Of a stretch of DNA of 64,000 nucleotides, positions 38,027-45,539 are shown in pieces. The position numbers and the translations under genes are program-made. Numbering within the stretch: position 1 is the first letter of the stretch; each line of letters opens with the position of its first letter. Origin of the DNA: Dechloromonas denitrificans (lineage in GTDB: Bacteria; Pseudomonadota; Gammaproteobacteria; Burkholderiales; Rhodocyclaceae); assembly GCF_001551835.1 (NCBI RefSeq), contig NZ_LODL01000035.1, positions 585,041 through 649,040 on the forward strand. The letters are read 5' to 3'. The notes under the pieces were generated by a model. It ran no database searches, was not told the origin of the DNA, and saw only the letters and a list, made by a program, of their open reading frames with translations.

Positions 38027-38607
38027 TTGTTGAGCTCCGCGAGCAGCGGCATGATCTTCTTGCCGAGCACTTCGGGCGTGATCGGGCCGGTATGCTTCAT
38101 GCGGATCAGGCCGGCCTTGTCGATGACGTAGGTTTCCGGCACGCCATAGACGCCGTAGTCGATACCGACCCGGCCGTCGAGGTCCATCACGGTCAGCGTG
38201 TACGGGTCGCCGTGGTCGGCCAGCCATTTGTTGGCGCGCTCGAAGGCGAGTTTTTTCTCTTCATCGGCCGCCATCTTGCTCATGTCGAAACCGCCGTCGC
38301 CCCGCACTTCCTTGTAGTTGAGGCCGATCAGCGGGACATTCACTTTCTTCGAGAACTCGACCAGCACCGGGTGTTCCTGGCGGCAGGAGACGCACCACGA
38401 GGCCCAGACGTTGAGCAGCCAGACCTTGCCCTGCATGTCCTTCGGGCCGAGCGTGGTTTCCGGTTTGGCCAGCACGTTCAGGTTGAAGGCCGGCGCCGGC
38501 TTGCCGACCAGCGGTGACGGCACGTCGCGCGGGTTGAGGTTGAGGCCGATGGCGAGCAGGGCGACGAGGGCGGCAAAGGCGCCCAGAATCCAGTAGTAAC
38601 GGTTCAT
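38023..38607 (-). CDS. ccmG: Thiol:disulfide interchange protein CcmG/DsbE
   Basis: A 194-residue membrane-anchored thioredoxin (anchor WILGAFAALVALLAIGLNL). Redox motif WCVSC with C72 and C75, cis-proline loop GVYGVPETYVID, all as in CcmG. It keeps CcmH and apocytochrome reduced, receiving electrons from CcdA/DsbD. Overlaps ccmF and ccmH by four bases each. Confidence 0.95.
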   Translation of the reverse strand: MNRYYWILGAFAALVALLAIGLNLNPRDVPSPLVGKPAPAFNLNVLAKPETTLGPKDMQGKVWLLNVWASWCVSCRQEHPVLVEFSKKVNVPLIGLNYKEVRGDGGFDMSKMAADEEKKLAFERANKWLADHGDPYTLTVMDLDGRVGIDYGVYGVPETYVIDKAGLIRMKHTGPITPEVLGKKIMPLLAELNK

Positions 38608-40592
38608 GCTTGTTGGGTTCCAGCGGGAATGGTGGCGGCAGCGCGGGCCTTGACGCGATAGCGGCGGTCGAGCAGGGCCAGGCAGCCGCCCAGCGCCATC
38701 AGCACGCACCCGCCCCAGATCCAGTCGACATAGGGTTTGTAATAGACGCGCACCGCCCATTCGCCTTCCGGCTTGTCGCGGTCGATCGGCTCGCCGAGCG
38801 AGACATAGACGTCGCGCAGCAGACCGGCATCGATCGCGGCTTCGGTCATCGGCATCGTCGAGGAATGGTAATTGCGCTTTTCCGGATTCATTTTGTGCAG
38901 GAATTTACCGTTCACCGCCAGATCGAAATCGCCTTGGGCGGCGACGTAGTTCGGCCCCTCGACCGCCTTCACGCCGTTGAAGGTGAAGTGGTAGCCGGCG
39001 ACATCGACGCTTTCACCGGGCGCCATCTTGACGTCCTTTTCTTCCTGGAAGCTGCTCACCATGGTGACGCCGACGACGAAGACGGCGATACCAATGTGGG
39101 CGACATGCATGCCGAAGAAGCTGCGCGGCTGCTTGAGCGCAGCACTCAGGAAGGACTGGCCGGCCCGGGTGTGCTGGACGCGTTCGACGAAGTTGATCAG
39201 CGCGGTGAATACGATCCAGGCGGCGAGCAGGATGCCGAGCGCGGTCAACGCCGACCACTGGCCATAAAGCAGCGGCAGGGCGATGGCGACGATGGCTGCG
39301 GCGGCCAGCGCCCAGCGCACGGTGCGGGCGATGTCGGGAATCGATGCTTCCTTCCAGCGAGCGAAGGGGCCGACGCCCATCAGGAATAGAATTGGCGTCA
39401 TCACCGGCACGAAGACGGCATTGAAGTACGGTGGGCCGACCGAAATCTTGCCGACACCGAGAGCGTCGATCAGCAACGGGTAGAGCGTGCCGAGCAGCAC
39501 CGTGGCGCAGGCGACGACGAGCAGCACGTTATTGGTGAGCAGCAGCGATTCGCGCGAAACCAGCCCGAAGCGGCCGCCCAGCCCGACTTTCGGGGCGCGC
39601 CAGGCGAACAGTGCGAGCGAGGTGCCGATCACAGCGACCAGGAAGATCAGGATGAAAATGCCGCGCCGTGGGTCGGTGGCGAAGGCATGGACCGAAGTCA
39701 GCACGCCGGAACGGACCAGGAAGGTGCCGAGCAGCGACAGCGAGAAGGCGGAAATCGCCAGCAGGACCGTCCAGTTCTTGAAGCTGCCGCGCTTTTCGGT
39801 GACCGCCAGCGAATGGATCAGCGCCGTACCGACCAGCCAGGGCATGAAGGAGGCGTTTTCGACCGGATCCCAGAACCACCAGCCGCCCCAGCCCAGTTCG
39901 TAATAAGCCCACCACGAGCCCATGGCGATGCCGAGGGTCAGGAAGACCCAGGCGGCGGTTGTCCACGGCCGCGACCAGCGCGCCCAGGCGGCGTCCAACT
40001 GACCGGAGAGCAGCGCCGCGATGGCGAAGGCGTAGGCCACCGAGAAGCCGACGTAGCCCATGTAAAGCAGCGGCGGGTGGATGACCAGGCCGAAGTCCTG
40101 GAGCAGCGGATTGAGGTCGCGCCCTTCGGCGGCCCCCGGCAGCAGGCGCTCGAAGGGGCTGGAGGTGATCAGGATGAAGAGCAGGAAGCCGAAGGCGACC
40201 AGGCCGAGCGTGCCGAGGACGCGGGCGACCATGGTTTCCGGCAACTGGCGCGACAGCATGGCGACGGCGAAGGCCCACCAGGTCAGCATCAGCATCCACA
40301 GCAGCAGCGAGCCTTCATGGCCACCCCAGACGGCGGCGACGCGGTATTGCAGCGGCAGCAGCGAATTGGAGTGCTGGGCGACATAGACCACCGAGAAATC
40401 GTTGCTGACGAAAGCCTGGGTCAGGCAGGCGAAGGAGAAGGTGACGAGCAGCGCCAGCGCCGAGGCGGCCGGGCGGGCGACGGCGACCCAGGCCAGGCGG
40501 TTGTTGTGGGCGCCGATCAGCGGCAGGGTGCCGAGGACCAGCGCGACCAGCGCAGCGAGGATCAGCGCGAAATGGCCGAGTTCGGGAATCAT
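38604..40592 (-). CDS. ccmF: Haem lyase subunit CcmF
   Basis: A 662-residue polytopic protein with about fifteen helices and the WWD domain GWGGWWFWDPVENASFMPWL, which binds haem. It ligates haem delivered by holo-CcmE to the CxxCH motifs of apocytochrome, together with CcmH and CcmI. Conserved GYVGFSVAYAFAIAALL (haem b ligand region) is present. It is the largest subunit of System I and is co-translated with ccmG. Confidence 0.96.
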   Translation of the reverse strand: MIPELGHFALILAALVALVLGTLPLIGAHNNRLAWVAVARPAASALALLVTFSFACLTQAFVSNDFSVVYVAQHSNSLLPLQYRVAAVWGGHEGSLLLWMLMLTWWAFAVAMLSRQLPETMVARVLGTLGLVAFGFLLFILITSSPFERLLPGAAEGRDLNPLLQDFGLVIHPPLLYMGYVGFSVAYAFAIAALLSGQLDAAWARWSRPWTTAAWVFLTLGIAMGSWWAYYELGWGGWWFWDPVENASFMPWLVGTALIHSLAVTEKRGSFKNWTVLLAISAFSLSLLGTFLVRSGVLTSVHAFATDPRRGIFILIFLVAVIGTSLALFAWRAPKVGLGGRFGLVSRESLLLTNNVLLVVACATVLLGTLYPLLIDALGVGKISVGPPYFNAVFVPVMTPILFLMGVGPFARWKEASIPDIARTVRWALAAAAIVAIALPLLYGQWSALTALGILLAAWIVFTALINFVERVQHTRAGQSFLSAALKQPRSFFGMHVAHIGIAVFVVGVTMVSSFQEEKDVKMAPGESVDVAGYHFTFNGVKAVEGPNYVAAQGDFDLAVNGKFLHKMNPEKRNYHSSTMPMTEAAIDAGLLRDVYVSLGEPIDRDKPEGEWAVRVYYKPYVDWIWGGCVLMALGGCLALLDRRYRVKARAAATIPAGTQQA

Positions 40593-40594
40593 GC

Positions 40595-41080
40595 TCAGTA
40601 ACTCGCTTTCGGTTGGGCGCCACTGGCAGCCGCGGCCGCCTTCTTTTCGGCAGCGCGTTCGTGGGCGTCGCCGACGGCCTTGGCGGCTTCCGGCGGCATG
40701 TAGTTCTCGTCATGCTTGGCGAGCACTTCGTTGGCGCTGAAAGTGCCGTTGTCCACCATCTTGCCCTGGGCGACGACGCCTTTGCCTTCCTTGAAGAGGT
40801 CGGGCAGGATGCCCTTGTAGTTCACGGTGATGTCCTGGTCGGTATCGGTGACGATGAAGGCGATGGTGACGCCATCGGCCTGTCGCTGCAGGCTGCCTTC
40901 CTTGACCAGGCCGCCGATGCGGAAGACCTTGCCCTGCGGAGCCTTGCCGGCGGCGACGTCGGTCGGCGAAATGTAGAGGGCGATGTTGCTGTTCAGCGCA
41001 TTGAGAACGAGGGCGGCGATGATGCCGACGACAGCCAGCGCGCCGCCGATCAGGGCGAGTTTCTTGTGACGGGATTTCAT
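40595..41080 (-). CDS. ccmE: Haem chaperone CcmE
   Basis: A 161-residue periplasmic haem chaperone anchored by one helix ([19 protein letters not shown]). Haem is bound covalently by H123 in the [12 protein letters not shown] motif, with Y127 as axial ligand. It carries haem from CcmC to CcmF. The tail after 140 is Ala/Lys rich and probably flexible. It overlaps ccmD by four bases. Confidence 0.96.
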   Translation of the reverse strand: MKSRHKKLALIGGALAVVGIIAALVLNALNSNIALYISPTDVAAGKAPQGKVFRIGGLVKEGSLQRQADGVTIAFIVTDTDQDITVNYKGILPDLFKEGKGVVAQGKMVDNGTFSANEVLAKHDENYMPPEAAKAVGDAHERAAEKKAAAAASGAQPKASY

Positions 41081-41277
41081 TCTGCGGTGTTCCTGTTTTC
41101 AGCGCGGGTTTCTGCCCTCATCTGGCGCTGCAGACGAGTAATGGTGGTCTTTCGATTGCGGGCGACCATGATCGGTTCAATCGCCATGATCAGCACGGTG
41201 GCGCCGAAGGAGCCCCAGACGTAAAAGCCGTAGCCGCCCATGGCGAGAAAGTCGGCAAAGCTGTTCCAGTGGATCAT
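41077..41277 (-). CDS. ccmD: Haem exporter accessory protein CcmD
   Basis: A 66-residue protein with a single helix ([21 protein letters not shown]) and a basic C-terminal stretch ([17 protein letters not shown]), the normal size and shape of CcmD. It stabilises the CcmABC complex that loads haem onto CcmE. It is easy to overlook, but its position between ccmC and ccmE and four-base overlaps on both sides make the call secure. Confidence 0.93.
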   Translation of the reverse strand: MIHWNSFADFLAMGGYGFYVWGSFGATVLIMAIEPIMVARNRKTTITRLQRQMRAETRAENRNTAE

Positions 41278-42032
41278 TTTTTACCTCCGGCCACTTGTCC
41301 GGCCAGTTCGGCCTTGACCCAGTCGGTATGGCGCTCGCGTTCGAGCATGATGGTGCGCACCCGCATCAGGGCGACGGCGATCGAGTACATCCAGAAGCAC
41401 ATCGCCATCAGCAGCATGCCCCAGAGCATGGTCTCGGCCATCGACGACTTGGTCAGGTTGACGCTGGAACCCTGGTGCAGCGTGTTCCACCACTTCACCG
41501 AGAAATAGATGATCGGCACATTGACGACGCCGACCAGCAGCAACAGGCCGCCCGCCTTGTCGGCGCGGCGGGCATCGTCGATCGCTGCGGTCAACGCCAT
41601 GTAGCCGATATAAAGGAAGAGCAGGATCAGTTCCGAGGTCAGCCGGGCATCCCACACCCACCAGGCGCCCCACATCGGCTTGCCCCACAGGGCGCCGGTC
41701 CACAGCGACAGGAAGGCCATCAGCGCGCCGGTCGGGGCCAGTGCCTGCGCCATCATGCCGGACAGCCGGGTGTTGAAGGCGAGGCCAATGGCGGCCCAGA
41801 AAGCCATGACCAGATAGATGAACATCGACATCCAGGAGGCCGGGACGTGGATGAAGATGATGCGGTAGCCCTCGCCCTGCTGGAAGTCGGTCGGCGCGAC
41901 CAGCATGCCGAGATAGAGTCCGGCCAGGCCGAAGATGACCGAGATGGCGGCGAAATAGGGAATCAGCGTACCGGCCAGCGGGTAGAACGTTGCCGGCGAG
42001 GCGAAGCGGTAGAGATTGAAGCGATCTTTCAT
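41274..42032 (-). CDS. ccmC: Haem exporter/loader CcmC
   Basis: A 252-residue six-helix membrane protein with the WWD motif WGKPMWGAWWVWDARLTSEL and the haem-ligand histidines in IIFIHVPASWMSM and NTLHQGSS. It presents haem to CcmE. The start at 42032 (MKDRFNLYRFASP) overlaps the ccmB stop by four bases; upstream in-frame codons lie inside ccmB. Confidence 0.95.
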   Translation of the reverse strand: MKDRFNLYRFASPATFYPLAGTLIPYFAAISVIFGLAGLYLGMLVAPTDFQQGEGYRIIFIHVPASWMSMFIYLVMAFWAAIGLAFNTRLSGMMAQALAPTGALMAFLSLWTGALWGKPMWGAWWVWDARLTSELILLFLYIGYMALTAAIDDARRADKAGGLLLLVGVVNVPIIYFSVKWWNTLHQGSSVNLTKSSMAETMLWGMLLMAMCFWMYSIAVALMRVRTIMLERERHTDWVKAELAGQVAGGKK

Positions 42033-42697
42033 TCGAGGGCGATCTTCAAGGCAGCGGCCGTCGCCCAGGGGGCGAAGCCGACAGAGGCAAAAGTAATGGC
42101 AGCGAGCAGGGAAAGATGACCTTCCCCCCCGAGACCGGTCACCGTGGCATCGACTGCGCCAGCGCCGAATATTAGCACCGGGATGTAGAGCGGCAGCACG
42201 AGCAGCGACAGCAGCACGCCGCCGCCGCGCAGACCGAGGGTCAGTGCCGCGCCGATGGCGCCGATGCCGGACAGGGCCGGGGTGCCGAGCAGGATGGCGC
42301 CGGTCAGCACGAGCAGCGCGTCGGCCGAGAGGTCGAACTGGATGCCGAGGACCGGGGCGATCAGCGCCAGCGGCAGGCCGGAAACCAGCCAGTGAGCGAT
42401 CACTTTGCCGGTGACGACCAGGCCGAGCGGGTGTGGCGCCAGCGCCAGTTGCTCCAGCGTGCCGTCGCGGTGATCGTCGGCGAACAGCCGGGGCAGCGAC
42501 AGCATGGTCGCCAGCAGCGCCGCCACCCACAGCACGCCGGGGGCCAGCTTGCGCAACAAATCGGGTTCGGGGCCGATGCCGAGCGGGAACAGGCTGACCA
42601 CGATGATGAAGAAGAACAGTGCCGAGACGATGTCCGCCTGGCGGCGCATGGCCAGTTTGAGGTCGCGGCCGATCACCGCGCTGACGATTTTCAGCAT
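42029..42697 (-). CDS. ccmB: Haem exporter permease CcmB
   Basis: A 222-residue permease with six helices, N-terminal MLKIVSAVIGRDLKLAMRRQ and FPLGIGPEPDLLRKLAPGVLWVAALLAT, which is highly conserved in CcmB. It pairs with the ATPase CcmA to drive release of holo-CcmE from CcmC. Confidence 0.94.
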   Translation of the reverse strand: MLKIVSAVIGRDLKLAMRRQADIVSALFFFIIVVSLFPLGIGPEPDLLRKLAPGVLWVAALLATMLSLPRLFADDHRDGTLEQLALAPHPLGLVVTGKVIAHWLVSGLPLALIAPVLGIQFDLSADALLVLTGAILLGTPALSGIGAIGAALTLGLRGGGVLLSLLVLPLYIPVLIFGAGAVDATVTGLGGEGHLSLLAAITFASVGFAPWATAAALKIALE

Positions 42698-42707
42698 GGG
42701 CGAGCGC

Positions 42708-43325
42708 TCATCCGCCGATCCGCAATTCGCGGACCTGGCCGGCCGGGATATTGACCAGCTGGTGCGTTGTCATCACGGCCAGGCCGCCGCGTTGCAGGTG
42801 GCCGGAAATGATGCCGGCCAGCCAGTCGACCGCAGCGACGTCGAGGGCGACGAAAGGTTCGTCGAGGATCCACAGCGGGCGTTTCTCGGTGACCAGGCGG
42901 GCCAAGGCGACGCGGCGCTTCTGGCCTTGCGACAGGTATTTGCAGGCGAGGTCTTCGCGGCCGGCCAGGCCGACCTGTTCCAGTGCGTCGATGGCGTCGT
43001 CCTCGGACAGCGTTTCGTCGGCCAGGCGGGCGGCAGCCAGCAGGTTTTCGAGTGGCGTCAATTCTTCCTTGATGGCGTTCAGGTGGCCGAGGTAGCAGAG
43101 ATCGGCCCGGAATTCGTCGGCCAGCTTGTCGATGGCCATGCCCCGCCAGCGGATTTCGCCGGCTTCCGGCGGCAGCAGGCCGATCAGCATGCGCAGCAGA
43201 CTGGTCTTGCCGGCGCCGTTGCGGCCTTGCAGATACAGCAGTTCGCCGCCTTCCAACTTGAAGTTGAGGCCTGCGAACAGGCGGCGCTCGCCGCGCACGC
43301 ATTCCAGATTGTCAGCTTCAAGCAT
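42708..43325 (-). CDS. ccmA: Cytochrome c biogenesis ATPase CcmA
   Basis: A 205-residue ABC ATPase. Walker A GRNGAGKT (34-41), signature LSQGQKRRVALARL with the Q typical of CcmA, and Walker B LWILDEPFVALD. First gene of the ccmABCDEFGHI-napF transcript; the promoter must lie in 43326-43412. It energises haem transfer to CcmE. Confidence 0.94.
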   Translation of the reverse strand: MLEADNLECVRGERRLFAGLNFKLEGGELLYLQGRNGAGKTSLLRMLIGLLPPEAGEIRWRGMAIDKLADEFRADLCYLGHLNAIKEELTPLENLLAAARLADETLSEDDAIDALEQVGLAGREDLACKYLSQGQKRRVALARLVTEKRPLWILDEPFVALDVAAVDWLAGIISGHLQRGGLAVMTTHQLVNIPAGQVRELRIGG

Positions 43326-43412
43326 CAGGGGAAAAACCGAAAGAAATCAGGCGCAAATTATGAACGCGCAAGTGTACCGACAGATTGATGATCATCAAAC
43401 AAAAAGACCAAG

Positions 43413-43436
43413 AAAAACGGGGGCCGCAGCCCCCGT
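43413..43436 (-). terminator. Intrinsic terminator of ccpA
   Basis: On the minus strand ACGGGGGC / GCCCCCGT pair around a four-base loop and are followed by five T. It sits 20 bases beyond the ccpA stop and before the ccmA promoter. Confidence 0.9.
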
Positions 43437-43455
43437 GGCGGGATGGTCGGGGAGA

Positions 43456-44463
43456 TTACTTCTTCTCGAACGGGGTCGGCCGCGGCGTTGCATCGGCCGA
43501 CGGCGGCAGGATCGGCATCTTGAAGTTCGGCTGGTCGCCGGTCAGGGTCTTCAGGAAGGCGACGATCTTGGCATTTTCATCATCGCTGAACTTCTTGCCC
43601 AACTGCAGGCGGCCCATCGTGTCGACGGCTTCCTTCAGCGTGTTGGCGGCGCCGTCGTGGAAGTACGGATAGGTCATTTCGACGTTGCGCAAGGTCGGCA
43701 CCTTGAAGTTGAAGCGGTCGGCGTCCTTGCCGGTGACGGCGGAGCGGCCTTCGGCCGGACTGGAGGCCTTGTAGGCTTCGACGACGCCCATTTTCTGGAA
43801 GGAATTGCCGCCGACGGCCGGGCCGTTATGGCAGGCGACGCAGCCGCTGTCCTTGAACAACTGGTAGCCGGCCAGTTCATTCTTGCTCAGCGCCTTCTTG
43901 TCGCCCTTCAGCCACTTGTCGAAGCGGGAGTTCGGGGTGACCAGGGTTTCCTCGAAGGCGGCGATGGCTTTGGTCACTTTTTCGATGTCGACCGTCTCGC
44001 TGCCGAAGGCTTTCTTGAATTCGCCGACGTAAGCCGGAATCGACTGCAGCACGTTGATCGCCAGGGTATGGGTGAAGGCCATTTCGCCCGGATTGGCGAT
44101 CGGCCCGCCGGCCTGCGCCTTGAGGTCGGCGGCACGGCCGTCCCAGAACTGCGCGAGATTGAGGCTGGAGTTCAGCACGGTCGGTGCGTTGATCGGGCCT
44201 TCCTGCCAGTTGTGGCCGATCGAGGTCTTGATGTTGTCGGTGCCGCCCATCGACAGGTTGTGGCAGGAGTTGCAGGAAATGAAGCCGGACTTGGAGAGAC
44301 GCGGGTCGAAATAGAGCTTCTTGCCCAGTTCGACGAGGGCCGGGTTGGTGACCTTGGCCGGGGTGATCGGCTGGATCGGTTCCTGGTTGGCGGCAACTGC
44401 CGCCTGGCTGATCAGGGCGCCGGAAAGTAGTGCAATTGTGCTGGCCAACATGCTGCGTTTCAT
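43456..44463 (-). CDS. ccpA: Di-haem cytochrome c peroxidase
   Basis: A 335-residue periplasmic enzyme with a signal peptide (KRSMLASTIALLSGALISQA, AVA cleavage) and two haem-binding motifs, CNSCH (C64-C67-H68) and CVACH (C208-C211-H212). Spacing and the FWDGRAADLKAQAGGPI and VPTLRNVEMTYPYFHDG segments match bacterial CcpA, which reduces hydrogen peroxide to water with electrons from cytochrome c. It is divergent from oxyR, and the gap contains an FNR box and an OxyR site. Its haems would be attached by the neighbouring Ccm proteins. Confidence 0.95.
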   Translation of the reverse strand: MKRSMLASTIALLSGALISQAAVAANQEPIQPITPAKVTNPALVELGKKLYFDPRLSKSGFISCNSCHNLSMGGTDNIKTSIGHNWQEGPINAPTVLNSSLNLAQFWDGRAADLKAQAGGPIANPGEMAFTHTLAINVLQSIPAYVGEFKKAFGSETVDIEKVTKAIAAFEETLVTPNSRFDKWLKGDKKALSKNELAGYQLFKDSGCVACHNGPAVGGNSFQKMGVVEAYKASSPAEGRSAVTGKDADRFNFKVPTLRNVEMTYPYFHDGAANTLKEAVDTMGRLQLGKKFSDDENAKIVAFLKTLTGDQPNFKMPILPPSADATPRPTPFEKK

Positions 44464-44526
44464 CTTGTGTTCTCCCTGGTTGAAATGCTCGGTTCGGGCA
44501 TTCTCCCCTTGGGGGCTATGCTAGTA

Positions 44527-44540
44527 TTGATCCAAGTCAA
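44527..44540. promoter_or_regulatory. FNR/Anr box upstream of ccpA
   Basis: TTGAT CCAA GTCAA differs from the FNR consensus TTGAT-N4-ATCAA at one base. It lies 64-77 bases upstream of the ccpA start, as expected for anaerobic activation of a periplasmic peroxidase. Confidence 0.7.
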
Positions 44541-44548
44541 TGATTTTT

Positions 44549-44585
44549 ATGGGTTTTGGTTATGGAGGCTATAGGTATTCCCTAT
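44549..44585. promoter_or_regulatory. Four-element OxyR binding site
   Basis: ATGG-N7-TTAT-N7-ATAG-N7-CTAT matches the OxyR consensus ATAG-N7-CTAT-N7-ATAG-N7-CTAT in spacing throughout; the right half is exact. It lies between ccpA and oxyR and can serve both. Confidence 0.8.
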
Positions 44586-44633
44586 AGCTGAAAGGGGCTT
44601 TAGACCCCATTTTGTTTTATGGAGAGCAGTTAG

Positions 44634-45539
44634 ATGACACTGACCGAGTTGCGTTACATCGTGGCGCTGGCCCAGGACGGTAGTTTCAGTCGGGCGGCCG
44701 AGCGCTGTTCCGTCAGCCAGCCAACGCTGAGCGTGGCGATCGCCCGGCTGGAGGATGAACTGGGGGTGCAGTTGTTCGAGCGCGGCAAGGGCTTTGTCAG
44801 TCCGAGTGCGGTCGGCCTGAAGGTGGTCGAGCAGGCGCAGCTCGCCCTCCAGGAAGCGGAAAAAGTCCGTCAGATCGCCATGTGCGGCCGCGATCAGCTG
44901 GAGGGGCCGCTGCGCCTGGGCATCATCCATACGATCGGGCCGTATCTGCTGCCGCAACTGATCCATGCCCTGAAATCGGTAGCGCCGGAAATGCCGCTGG
45001 CCATCGAGGAAAACATGACGGCCAACCTGGCCGACATGCTGCGCGACAACGAACTGGACGTGGTCATCATCGCCCTGCCCTTCGAGATACCCGGCGTACT
45101 GACCCGGCCGCTCTACGACGAGTCGTTCAAGGTCATCGTGCCGCGCGGCCATCCGTGGGAAGGCAAGGAGAGCATCAGCCCGGAGGAGGTGGCCGGTGAT
45201 GAAGTGCTGCTGCTCAAGGCTGGCAACTGTTTCCGCGATCAGGTGCTGGGCGCCTGTCCGCAGGTGAGCAGTCCGGAAACCGATATCCGGCTGGGTCATT
45301 CGATCGGCACCATTCGCTGCATGGTGGCCTCCGGCCTTGGCGTCTCCGTCCTGCCCGATGGCGCCTTGCGCCATCCCTACAGCAACGACATGATCAGCGT
45401 CATTCCCTTCCGGCCGCCGGAACCGGCACGCCGCATCGCCCTTGGCTGGCGCGCCGGCTTTGTCCGGCCGAAGGCGATCGATGCCCTGCTGGCCGCGGTG
45501 CGTGGCCTGAAAACGCCGGCCTATCGCCTGGTCGATTGA
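44634..45539 (+). CDS. oxyR: Hydrogen peroxide-sensing regulator OxyR
   Basis: A 301-residue LysR-type regulator. The DNA-binding helix-turn-helix is at residues about 18-37 (FSRAAERCSVSQPTLSVAIA). The redox cysteines C199 and C208 lie in KAGNCFRDQVLGACPQ, at the same numbering as Escherichia coli OxyR; they form the disulfide that activates it. It is divergent from ccpA. Its last 19 bases overlap the 3' end of the convergent GGDEF/EAL gene. Confidence 0.95.
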   Translation: MTLTELRYIVALAQDGSFSRAAERCSVSQPTLSVAIARLEDELGVQLFERGKGFVSPSAVGLKVVEQAQLALQEAEKVRQIAMCGRDQLEGPLRLGIIHTIGPYLLPQLIHALKSVAPEMPLAIEENMTANLADMLRDNELDVVIIALPFEIPGVLTRPLYDESFKVIVPRGHPWEGKESISPEEVAGDEVLLLKAGNCFRDQVLGACPQVSSPETDIRLGHSIGTIRCMVASGLGVSVLPDGALRHPYSNDMISVIPFRPPEPARRIALGWRAGFVRPKAIDALLAAVRGLKTPAYRLVD

